The position numbers and the translations under genes were made by a program. 12,373 bases of DNA, from assembly GCA_964388085.1 (NCBI GenBank), contig CAYLZW010000173.1:1-12373 (forward strand), in the 5' to 3' direction. Below the pieces are notes generated by a model. The model had not been told where the DNA came from, ran no database searches, and saw nothing but the letters and a program-made list of their open reading frames with translations. The stretch's first letter is position 1. Each line of letters opens with the position of its first letter. Source of the stretch: CAYLZW01 sp964388085. Its GTDB lineage: Bacteria; Myxococcota; UBA727; CAYLZW01. Positions 6,394-12,373 of the stretch are shown here, piece by piece.

Positions 6394-8409
6394 TCACGGG
6401 CACGGCTCCGCGGCGCTGACCTCGACGACGCCGGCCGCGACCGCGGCGATGGTGAAGTAGCCGCCCTGCCGGTTGAGCGTGACGACGTCGCTGGAGGCGC
6501 CGCTCTGCTGCAGCGTCGTGCAGAAGTAGCGGGTCTCGTCGGTCGCGCCGCCCCAGATGCGCACCGACGTCTTCACGGCCGCGGGGCCGCGACGCAGGCA
6601 TCCGCCGGCCGCCCGGTTCGCGTGGAACTGGCACTCGGAGGAGCAGTAGGGGAACTCGGAGTAGTCGAAGCACGCCTGCGGGCCGTCGAAGTCACAGTCC
6701 TGCAGGCAGAGGTTGTAGGCGAGGCTGTAGCTCATCTCCGTCGTCGCCGCCTGGCAGTCATCGAGCAGGTTCGCGCTCACCGAGAAGAGGCCGTCCGGTC
6801 CCGTGCCCGTGTGCTCGACCTCCTCGTCGATGATCCACTGGCTCCCGCCCACCGTCTCGACGCGGGACGCGCCCCAGCTCACGTCGCCGTAGCTGTCGAG
6901 CGCGGGGCACGGACAGCTGCCGCCGTTCAGCCCACAGGCCGGGTTCTGCGGCTTGCTGCAGATGGCGCCCGAGGGAGCGCGGTAGGCGATGTCGACGTTG
7001 GCGGCCGGCACGTTGGCGCCCGGGAAGAAGATGCAGCCGTCGGCGCCGCCGCCGTCGGGCCCCATCGACACGCTGACGTTCGGTCCACCGGGAGGCACGT
7101 AACCCTCGCCGCGCAGGGACAGCACCGGCACGTCGCCGCTCGCCTGGTCGTTCAGCGCGCGCACGTCGCTCAGCGACGAGCCGCCGCTCTCGGCCTCGAA
7201 GTCCACGTACACGTCCATGCTCGCGTCCGGCAGCAGCGTGTAGGGGAGCTGCACGCTCGCCACGACGCTGTACGGCTGCGGGATCTGCTGCGCGAGGACG
7301 AGGCTGGTCACGCTGATGGGCACGCCGCCGACGTTCCGGAGCACGCTCGAGCGCTGCGCGGTCTGCCCGACGGCGAGCTGCGGGAAGATCAGCTCGGGCG
7401 GATCGAACACGAGCGCGTTCGGCGGCTGTGACGTCGCCACGAGCTGCGCCTGGTCCGAGAGGCGCGCCGGCGTGTCGCTGTTGGCCGAGGCGACGAAGGT
7501 GATCGCGTGCGCGCTCGCGGCCTCGGTGGGCACGTACACGACGGGGATCTCTTCGCTCTCGCCGGGCGAGAGGTAGAGCGGCAGCGCCGGCAGCTCGAAG
7601 TCGAACGCGGCGACGTCGCCGCTGACGTCGATGCTCGTCACCGTCAGCACCTTGTCGATGGTGCCCTCGTTGGTGATGAGCACGCTGCGCGGCGCGCTCG
7701 CCTGCGCGGGCGGCACGTAGCCGAAGTCGTGCTGCTCGGGCGTGACGAGCAGGTTGCGGCTGCCCTTGAACTCGCTGACGACGTCGACCGGGATGGCGCC
7801 GGGATCGGCACACGTGGGCTCGCACCCGGCCGCCGTGGTCTCGACGAAGAGGCGGCCGATGTCGTCCTGTCCGTCGGCGAGCGTATAGAGGAGCGTGATC
7901 TCGACGCGGTCGCCGGGCGCGAGCGTCACCGGGAACGGGCGCTCGCTCGTCCAGGTGAACTCCTCGCTGGTTCCGGCCTCGCGAGAGAGGCCGACCACGT
8001 CGAAGGTGCCGCCGCCGAGGTTCGACAGGCTGATGACCTGCTCGACGCCGACGCCGAGCGCGGGGCTGCCGAAGTCGATCTCGCCCTGCGGCGTCAGGGC
8101 TACCGTGCCGCTGCCGGTCGGCCCTGGCGTGCCCCCGTCGCCGTCGTCCGCGTTCGGATCGAGGTCGTCGAGGCAGCGTCCGTCGCGGCAGAGCCCGCCG
8201 AGCCCGCAGTCGATGTCGAGGGCGCACTCCCTGACGCCCGCGCTGCAGAGGCCGTCGACGCAGGTCTCCGCGGGCGCGCAGTCCGACACGCTCTTGCACG
8301 ATGGCGCGCCGAGGCGGTTCTCGCAGGCCGCGAACGCGAGCACCGCCAGCACACCCACGAGCGCGAGCGGCGCGGGTCGCGGGGTCGGGCGGGTTCGCTG
8401 CCGGCGCAT
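6394..8409 (-). CDS. Large Cys-rich lipoprotein with ASH-like (choice-of-anchor D type) Ig domains
   Basis: The 671-residue product starts with a basic region and a hydrophobic stretch ending in FAAC (Cys29), a likely lipoprotein signal. Residues about 36-80 hold eight cysteines in a repeating 'C-x(6)-C-x(5)-C-x(4)-C' pattern (SDCAPAETCVDGLC and DIDCGLGGLCRDGRC), common in myxobacterial surface proteins. An acidic Gly-rich linker follows. Three beta-sandwich units come next, at about 100-195, 215-325 and 330-440. Each starts with a 'x-F-D/G-x-P/V-x-x-G' strand (GEIDFGSPALG, EQHDFGYVPP, PPELIFPQLAVG) and continues with SLSNLGG, ITNEG or LRNVGG, as in ASH/choice-of-anchor D domains. The C-terminal 225 residues form a second Cys-rich region with no enzyme motif I recognise. 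The ATG at 8409 has GAGGGAG 5 bases upstream. It probably sits on the cell surface; its partner is unknown. Confidence 0.85.
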   Translation of the reverse strand: MRRQRTRPTPRPAPLALVGVLAVLAFAACENRLGAPSCKSVSDCAPAETCVDGLCSAGVRECALDIDCGLGGLCRDGRCLDDLDPNADDGDGGTPGPTGSGTVALTPQGEIDFGSPALGVGVEQVISLSNLGGGTFDVVGLSREAGTSEEFTWTSERPFPVTLAPGDRVEITLLYTLADGQDDIGRLFVETTAAGCEPTCADPGAIPVDVVSEFKGSRNLLVTPEQHDFGYVPPAQASAPRSVLITNEGTIDKVLTVTSIDVSGDVAAFDFELPALPLYLSPGESEEIPVVYVPTEAASAHAITFVASANSDTPARLSDQAQLVATSQPPNALVFDPPELIFPQLAVGQTAQRSSVLRNVGGVPISVTSLVLAQQIPQPYSVVASVQLPYTLLPDASMDVYVDFEAESGGSSLSDVRALNDQASGDVPVLSLRGEGYVPPGGPNVSVSMGPDGGGADGCIFFPGANVPAANVDIAYRAPSGAICSKPQNPACGLNGGSCPCPALDSYGDVSWGASRVETVGGSQWIIDEEVEHTGTGPDGLFSVSANLLDDCQAATTEMSYSLAYNLCLQDCDFDGPQACFDYSEFPYCSSECQFHANRAAGGCLRRGPAAVKTSVRIWGGATDETRYFCTTLQQSGASSDVVTLNRQGGYFTIAAVAAGVVEVSAAEPCP

Positions 8410-8439
8410 GGCGTCTCCCTCGGGGGCGTGCGCGGCGTC

Positions 8440-8467
8440 ACCGGGTGGGCCGCTGTCCCACACCGGT
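8440..8467. repeat. Short imperfect inverted repeat upstream of the Cys-rich lipoprotein gene
   Basis: ACCGG (8440-8444) and TGGG (8446-8449) are mirrored by CCCA (8457-8460) and CCGGT (8463-8467). The element begins 30 bases before the ATG at 8409, on its 5' side. It could be an operator or a leader hairpin; nothing in the sequence decides this. Confidence 0.35.
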
Positions 8468-8496
8468 TATCGGTCACCTGCCCGAGGGGTTGCTTA

Positions 8497-8519
8497 GCGC
8501 GTGTCCGCAAAGGACGCGC
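8497..8519. repeat. Palindrome related to the one at 888-931
   Basis: GCGCGTGTCC (8497-8506) pairs with GGACGCGC (8512-8519) across a GCAAA loop, with a two-base bulge. The core GCGTGTCC-x-CAAAGG, and the CCCCATGCCC found shortly after it, also occur in the element between the GT2 and DUF2064 genes. The two therefore look like copies of one dispersed intergenic element. Confidence 0.55.
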
Positions 8520-8523
8520 CCTA

Positions 8524-8557
8524 CCCGTGCCCCATGCCCCGGCCCCTGCCCCTACCC
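8524..8557 (-). other. G-quadruplex-type tract, G-rich on the transcribed-RNA (minus) strand
   Basis: Read on the minus strand there are six runs of three or four G (8557-8555, 8552-8549, 8546-8543, 8540-8537, 8533-8530, 8526-8524), separated by loops of only 2-3 bases (TA, CA, CC, CAT, CAC). This meets the usual pattern for an intramolecular G-quadruplex with runs to spare. It lies in the 238-base spacer between the holin-like gene and the Cys-rich lipoprotein gene, in the G-rich orientation relative to both. If transcribed it would lie in the RNA as a possible leader or intercistronic structure. Confidence 0.75.
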
Positions 8558-8607
8558 TTGCCAATGCAGCGGCAGGTCGATCCGCGCCGGCGGAGCCGTT
8601 CACAGCC

Positions 8608-8652
8608 GTCAGAGGCGTCAGCGTCAGAGGCGTCAGCGCCAGAGGCGTCAGA
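8608..8652. repeat. 15-bp tandem repeat, three units
   Basis: GTCAGAGGCGTCAGC occurs at 8608-8622 and again, identically, at 8623-8637. A third unit with two changes follows at 8638-8652 (GCCAGAGGCGTCAGA). The unit itself is built from 9-base and 6-base pieces that both start with GTCAG. The stop codon of the holin-like gene lies inside the third unit (8648-8650). It is a minisatellite-like repeat with no evident function. Confidence 0.9.
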
Positions 8653-9028
8653 GGCGCCGCCCACACCCACACTGCTTGCCGGTCCCGGGCTGCCCAAAGG
8701 GGTCCACGATCCGCGGCTCGCTCCCCCGGTAGGCCGCGAGCAAGCCCGCGACCACGAGGGCGAAAAAAGCGGTCACGGTCCAAGGCAGCTGCACGAGCAC
8801 GGCGACCACCGCGCCGAGGGCCACGAGCCCCAGCATGACGGTGACGAGGCCGAGCACGACCAGCGCGGGCACGACGACCAGGAGATAGGCCGCGTTCTGC
8901 ACCACGCGTTCGGCGAGGTCTCGGCGCTCTCGCGCCATCTCCATCTCGACCTCGCGTGCGATGTCGAGCCAGCTCGCGCCCGCGGCAGCAGGCGTCGTGA
9001 GCTTCCCTTCACGAGGGGGCGGTTGCAT
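8648..9028 (-). CDS. Small integral membrane protein resembling phage-holin-superfamily / Holin-X type proteins
   Basis: The 126-residue product has a charged, probably amphipathic region (about residues 22-44: REVEMEMARERRDLAERVV) followed by a long hydrophobic stretch from about 45 to 100. That stretch gives two or three membrane helices, interrupted at LVQLPWTV near residue 80. A cytosolic helix before a helical hairpin, with a P-W pair between helices, resembles the DUF1469/'Holin-X' group often called phage holin family protein in non-phage contexts. No phage genes are nearby, so a lytic role is not implied. The short tail ends KQCGCGRRL. The ATG at 9028 is chosen because GGGAGG lies 7 bases upstream (9036-9041); the frame stays open to 9160, but those residues look non-coding. 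Function is unknown. Confidence 0.65.
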   Translation of the reverse strand: MQPPPREGKLTTPAAAGASWLDIAREVEMEMARERRDLAERVVQNAAYLLVVVPALVVLGLVTVMLGLVALGAVVAVLVQLPWTVTAFFALVVAGLLAAYRGSEPRIVDPFGQPGTGKQCGCGRRL

Positions 9029-9235
9029 GGTTGCGCCTCCCGTTGGCGTCGTAAGAGGTGCTGCGCGTCCCCCGTGACCGCTCGTCGGACACGGAAGCTT
9101 CCCTTCGCGGAGCGCGAGCGCCACGTGAAAGAACGCGCTGTCAGTGCAGCGGAAATGCAACGCACGAGCCAGCGCCGCGACCGCAGCCGTCGGTCGTCGC
9201 TTCGGGGCAGGGATGCGTCGGCGAGGCCCTTTGCC
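9029..9235. other. Spacer between the MYXO-CTERM-like protein gene and the holin-like gene
   Basis: These 207 bases hold the ribosome binding site of the downstream gene. They also contain a second copy of AAGCTTCCCTTC-like sequence (near 9098-9109) that matches the start of the holin-like gene (AGCTTCCCTTC, about 9000-9010). I see no hairpin with a T-run, no convincing promoter and no additional gene. Confidence 0.4.
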
Positions 9236-12028
9236 TCAAGGGCGCGAACGTCGACGGCGGCGCAACGAGATCGCGCCGAGCAGCAAGCCGAGCAGGCCGA
9301 GCGTGGACGGCGCGCTGCTGCTGCAACCATACGGCGGCGGCGCGACACCCTCCGGGGAGCTGACCCGGGGCTCTTGCAGCCCGCGCACGACGCGAGCGGT
9401 GCGGAGGTCGAGCGTCACCGGGCTCGAGACGTTGCCGGCCAGGTCGCGCGCGCGCACGGAGACGCGGCGGACACCCTCGACCTCGTCGTGGCTGCGCGTG
9501 CGCTCAGCGCCGAACTCGCTCCACTCCTCGTCGTCGACGCGCCAGGAGAACGACAGATCGCTCGGGTGGGTGCCGACGTCCTGCCCGCTCGCGAGCAGCA
9601 CGCCGTTCGCGGCCTCGAGCGTCGCCCACGGCGCCTGCTCGTCGACCCACAGCTGCAGCGTGCCCTCGAGATCGGTCAGCGAGGTCAGGTCGCCCTCGTG
9701 CCTGGCGCGGAAGCGGAGCGCGTGCTCGCCCACGAGCGCGAGCTTCGGATCGCGCACCGTCACCACGCCGTCGTCACCGGGGCGGAAAGGTCCACGCCAG
9801 GTGCCGAAGTCCACCTGCACGAACACCTCGTGCTCGGGCCTGAGCGCGCGCGAGATGCCGAGGAGCGCAAGCTCCCCGCGACGCGACACGACGCTCGCCT
9901 CGTCGTCGCCCGCGCGTCGGTACACGCCCGGCTCGCGGGCGACGCGGAGCCCGGAAGGCAGGGCCGCCATGAGCGGCGTGACGGGGGTGTCCGTGAGCGA
10001 CAGGTAGGCGTTCAAGAACTCGCGCGTCCCCGTCGCCGGCACCGTCTCGAGGCCGCGGAAGTCGATGTACAGCGGCACGCCGAGCGCGTCCTCGAGCGCG
10101 CCCGAGATGTCGTAGCCGAAGCCGAGATCGTCGCCGAGCAGGGAGTCGAAGGCCAGCGACACGAGCGACTCGAGCACCTCGTCGAAGGCCACGCCCGGCA
10201 AGAGCTCGTTGTACTTGGCGACGAAGCCGTCGATGGTCGGCCCGTCGCTGATGGCGATGCGCAGGGTCTGGTCCGCGGGATCGACGAACACCGTCAGCGA
10301 CGCGGAGATGTCGACGTCGACGGCGAACACGCGTGAGAAGCGCTCGTACACGAGCACGTAGAACGAGATCTCGACGTCGTCCCAGTCGGCGATGAGGTGC
10401 CCTTCGGTGTCGTCCCCGGCGCCGAGGGTGAGCTTCGGCGGCTTGCTCGGCACCACGGTGAGCAGCGCGGGCGCGGTGGGGGCGGCGAACTGGCGCAGCT
10501 TGCCCTCGGTGAGCAGATCGAGCGTACCCGCGCTCAGCGGGAAGGCGCCGTTCGCGAGCACGTGCACCTGCTCGGAGTCGAGCTGGATGCAGAGCACGCC
10601 GGCGTTGTACGTCGCGAACAGCGCCTGGTTCACGGCCGCGCGCGCGAGCGACATGCCGAGGTGATAGGGCGCGCCGTCGTACTCGCCCGTGAGCGCCAGG
10701 GCGTCGGGCGCGATGAACTCGCCGTTGCCGTCGTAGAGCGAGGCGAAGGCGGAGCCCGTCAGCGGCACGACGCAGGGGTGCGGCACCTGCACGGGATCGA
10801 CCTCGCTGTCGTCGGGCGGCGCGGCCTCCATGCCCATCTTCATGTTGAGGTCCATGCCCTTGGTCTGCAGGCAGTTGACCCCGGCCGGGCAATTGACCTC
10901 GAAGGCGCTGCCCGTGGGCCCGAGCAAGAAGCCGAGCGGGTGCGCCGTCTCGTTGATGAGGTCGGGCGAGCGCTCGGCGAGGTCGAGCTTGTCGGCCAGC
11001 GAGAGCGGCGCGCCGTCGAAGTCGGCCAGCGCGTCGCGGATGGCGTTCTCGAGCGTGTTCGCGAGGATCGGCTCGAGGAAGGTCGACAGCGCGCCGGCGA
11101 TGGCGAGCACGGCGTCGGCGAGGAAGTCCGTCGCCCCGCAGAGCTGACGGCACTCCCAGTCCGCGTCCTGAAACGCGAACGGGTCGCTGCACTCGCGCTC
11201 GCACAGCGGCGGAGCGTTCGCCTGCGAGCAGCCGTTCGGATCGCAGCCGGTGATGCCGCAGGTCGCGTTCTGGAACGGCGGGACCGAGATCTCGAAGTCG
11301 CTGTTGCTGATGCCGCCGAGGCTGAAGTCGCCGAGCTCCACGTCGATGAGCATGCACTCGCCCGCGCCCGTGTCACACTGCGCGCCCTGCCCCACGTCGG
11401 GGTAGACCATGATCTCGAAGGTGAGGTCCGTGACCATGCCGCACTCGGGGTCACCGGCCGGACAGCGCGTGCCGTCGAGGTCGCAGGAGGCCGTGCCGCC
11501 ACCGACCCAGTCCGCGTACGCGCGCGCGTCGACGCCCACCGGGAGGTCCGCGATGCGCACGCGCACGCCGTCCCGCGCACCGTCGAGGAATTCGAACTCC
11601 AGGCGATCGGCCAGCTCGCCCGCGTCGATGAGGACGTAGGTCGGGTGCAGCGTTCCGTCCTTGCGCTGCCCGATGCGCGCGTTGGCGTAGCTCGAGTTCG
11701 CGAGCTCGATGGGGCCGGCGTCGAAGCGGATGAGGTTCGGGTTGCCCGGCGCGGTCTCGAACTGCGAGAGCAACACGTCCTGCAGGTGCACCGAGAGGAA
11801 GTCGAGCGCGCCCTGCGTCATGCGCAGGCGGGCGCCGTCGTCGACGGTGGCGACGCCGTTCGGAAGGTCCGACTGCGGGTAGTCGTAGGCGTTGATGCAG
11901 CCGCCGCTGTCACCGCCGCACGAGAGCCCGCCGGTGCAGCCGTACAGGCCGAGCGAGAGCAACGCCAACAGCCCCGCGCGAGGAATCAACCGTGGGCGAG
12001 ACGAATCCTGGCGGGGACGTGCGGTCAT
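9236..12028 (-). CDS. Large exported protein with lipoprotein-like N terminus and MYXO-CTERM-type C-terminal sorting tail
   Basis: The 930-residue product has a basic N terminus and a hydrophobic segment ending in LYGC (Cys31), a fair lipobox, followed by a Gly/Cys-rich stretch. The C terminus (about 897-930) reads YGCSSSAPSTLG, a short hydrophobic helix, then an RRRRR cluster. This Cys-helix-Arg layout is the MYXO-CTERM sorting signal of myxobacterial surface proteins. Between them are a segment with amphipathic strands and helices (about 65-180), a Cys-rich insert (about 180-305), a long region of mixed alpha/beta character (about 410-660) and one or two Ig-like domains (about 745-880) ending VRARDLAGNVSSPVTLDL. 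No catalytic motif is visible. I chose the ATG at 12028, which has GGGAG 5 bases upstream, over an ATG at 12049 with no proper site. It presumably sits on the outer surface; the function is unknown. Confidence 0.85.
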   Translation of the reverse strand: MTARPRQDSSRPRLIPRAGLLALLSLGLYGCTGGLSCGGDSGGCINAYDYPQSDLPNGVATVDDGARLRMTQGALDFLSVHLQDVLLSQFETAPGNPNLIRFDAGPIELANSSYANARIGQRKDGTLHPTYVLIDAGELADRLEFEFLDGARDGVRVRIADLPVGVDARAYADWVGGGTASCDLDGTRCPAGDPECGMVTDLTFEIMVYPDVGQGAQCDTGAGECMLIDVELGDFSLGGISNSDFEISVPPFQNATCGITGCDPNGCSQANAPPLCERECSDPFAFQDADWECRQLCGATDFLADAVLAIAGALSTFLEPILANTLENAIRDALADFDGAPLSLADKLDLAERSPDLINETAHPLGFLLGPTGSAFEVNCPAGVNCLQTKGMDLNMKMGMEAAPPDDSEVDPVQVPHPCVVPLTGSAFASLYDGNGEFIAPDALALTGEYDGAPYHLGMSLARAAVNQALFATYNAGVLCIQLDSEQVHVLANGAFPLSAGTLDLLTEGKLRQFAAPTAPALLTVVPSKPPKLTLGAGDDTEGHLIADWDDVEISFYVLVYERFSRVFAVDVDISASLTVFVDPADQTLRIAISDGPTIDGFVAKYNELLPGVAFDEVLESLVSLAFDSLLGDDLGFGYDISGALEDALGVPLYIDFRGLETVPATGTREFLNAYLSLTDTPVTPLMAALPSGLRVAREPGVYRRAGDDEASVVSRRGELALLGISRALRPEHEVFVQVDFGTWRGPFRPGDDGVVTVRDPKLALVGEHALRFRARHEGDLTSLTDLEGTLQLWVDEQAPWATLEAANGVLLASGQDVGTHPSDLSFSWRVDDEEWSEFGAERTRSHDEVEGVRRVSVRARDLAGNVSSPVTLDLRTARVVRGLQEPRVSSPEGVAPPPYGCSSSAPSTLGLLGLLLGAISLRRRRRSRP

Positions 12029-12142
12029 TCCGGCTCCCAAGCGACGCATGCCCCCACAGAGTAGCCGACAGTCCTACGTCTCGTCCCGTCCCTTGCGTCC
12101 CCGGCGACCGCAACGTGTGCGGAGCGCTGATCGAGAAAATTT

Positions 12143-12215
12143 CACGCAAAGCCGCAAAGCCGCAAAGATCACTGAATTCTTTGCGAAATTCTTTGCGGCT
12201 CTGCGGCTTTGCGTG
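12143..12215. repeat. Palindromic CGCAAAG repeat element
   Basis: Two 25-base arms (12143-12167 and 12191-12215) are inverted copies with one mismatch, and each is made of CGCAAAG-type heptads in tandem. The 23-base loop carries a further AATTCTTTGCG (12175-12185) that repeats as 12187-12197. The element is AT-richer than its surroundings and lies between the pnp terminator and the promoter region of the 930-residue protein gene. Similar CGCAAAG arrays are scattered between genes in many unrelated bacteria and are often mis-annotated as short proteins with SRKAAKPQR-like sequence (from memory, not searched). It has no transposase and looks like a non-autonomous repeat. Confidence 0.9.
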
Positions 12216-12226
12216 ATCTTCAATTG

Positions 12227-12259
12227 GACGAGGCCGGAGCTCATCACTCCGGCCTCGTC
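12227..12259 (-). terminator. Hairpin terminator downstream of pnp
   Basis: A perfect 13-bp inverted repeat (12227-12239 with 12247-12259, GACGAGGCCGGAG and its complement) closes a 7-base loop. It begins 22 bases after the pnp stop codon on the transcribed strand. The bases after the stem are CAATTGAAGATC rather than a T-run, so it is not a textbook rho-independent terminator, but it is the best candidate for the 3' end of the pnp transcript or for stabilising it. Confidence 0.75.
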
Positions 12260-12281
12260 GTCAACCAGGAGCCGAACGGGA

Positions 12282-12373
12282 TCAGCCCGCGGCGACGATC
12301 TCGCCCGCCTCGTGGCCGACGGCCTGGCGGCGCGAGAGGCGGATCTTGCCGTCGCGGTCGATGCTCAGCACCT
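12282..12373 (-). CDS. pnp: Polynucleotide phosphorylase, C-terminal end (partial)
   Basis: Only the last 29 residues are in the window, ending at a TGA at 12282-12284. They read VLSIDRDGKIRLSRRQAVGH and a short tail EAGEIVAAG. The V-L-x-I-D-x-x-G-[KR]-I-[RK]-L-S-[RM] pattern is the last strand of the S1 RNA-binding domain at the C terminus of PNPase, the phosphorolytic 3'-5' exoribonuclease of the RNA degradosome. The IRLSR wording favours PNPase over ribosomal protein S1 or other S1-domain proteins, but with so few residues another S1 protein cannot be excluded. The usual neighbour rpsO would lie upstream, outside the window. A strong hairpin follows the gene. Confidence 0.75.
   Translation of the reverse strand, partial: VLSIDRDGKIRLSRRQAVGHEAGEIVAAG

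Noticed and set aside
5701..7431. Long open frame on the plus strand (about 576 codons) opposite NIF3 and the Cys-rich lipoprotein
   Set aside because: Its product is a His/Arg/Ala/Val-rich composition typical of the antisense of GC-rich genes. The minus-strand genes beneath it have clear families, signal peptides and ribosome binding sites.
8608..8652. Repeats as a CRISPR array
   Set aside because: Units are 15 bp, contiguous, without spacers, and no cas genes are present.
8648..9028. Holin-like gene as evidence of a prophage
   Set aside because: No lysin, structural, integrase or att-like sequences nearby; holin-superfamily-like membrane proteins occur outside phages.
10397..12064. Long open frame on the plus strand (about 555 codons) opposite the 930-residue protein gene
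   Set aside because: Same antisense composition (RVRARVDAHREVRDAHAHA-like), no recognisable domain, and the opposite gene has both sorting signals.
12143..12215. The CGCAAAG palindrome as a rho-independent terminator
   Set aside because: The loop is 23 bases, no T-run follows either arm, and a better placed hairpin exists at 12227-12259.
11992..12216. Small plus-strand frame ending SRKAAKPQRSL...LRLCGFA
   Set aside because: It is a translation of the CGCAAAG palindrome plus antisense sequence; this peptide pattern is a known annotation artefact of that repeat.

Overview
The window is very GC-rich chromosomal DNA whose coding regions fill nearly all the space. It carries predicted lipoproteins rich in cysteine and Ig-like or PKD-like folds, and one protein ending in a MYXO-CTERM-type sorting tail. 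Together these point to a member of the Myxococcota (the former deltaproteobacterial myxobacteria), possibly the Polyangia. That placement is inference from gene content and composition; no rRNA or marker phylogeny was possible.

Left part (1-1682, minus strand): an operon-like run of a GT2 glycosyltransferase, a DUF2064/TIGR04282-type nucleotidyl/glycosyl-transferase-like protein, and the first 55 residues of a membrane protein that resembles the start of a CHASE2 sensor. The last two genes overlap by 4 bp (ATGA), and a strong hairpin lies between the first two. Centre left (1705-5059, plus strand): a TPR-like lipoprotein followed closely by purM and purN, which catalyse two steps of de novo purine synthesis and overlap by 4 bp. 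The two strands diverge from a gap of only 22 bp, and neither start codon has a visible ribosome binding site.

Right part (5075-12373, all minus strand, listed in transcription order): the 3' end of pnp (polynucleotide phosphorylase) with a hairpin terminator; a palindromic CGCAAAG repeat element; a 930-residue exported protein with both a lipoprotein-like signal and a MYXO-CTERM-like tail; a small holin-like membrane protein; a spacer holding a tandem repeat, a G-quadruplex-type tract and a palindrome; a 671-residue Cys-rich lipoprotein with ASH-like Ig domains; a NIF3/DUF34 metal protein; and a PKD-domain lipoprotein translationally coupled to NIF3. The last gene converges on purN with 15 bp between stop codons.

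Housekeeping functions (purine synthesis, RNA decay, NIF3) therefore alternate with lineage-specific surface proteins. I see no phage, transposase, CRISPR array, tRNA or rRNA, and no self-contained new system. The items most worth a second look are the G-quadruplex-type tract with its palindrome (a related palindrome lies near position 900), the CGCAAAG palindrome, the doubly targeted 930-residue protein, and the apparently leaderless divergent pair.
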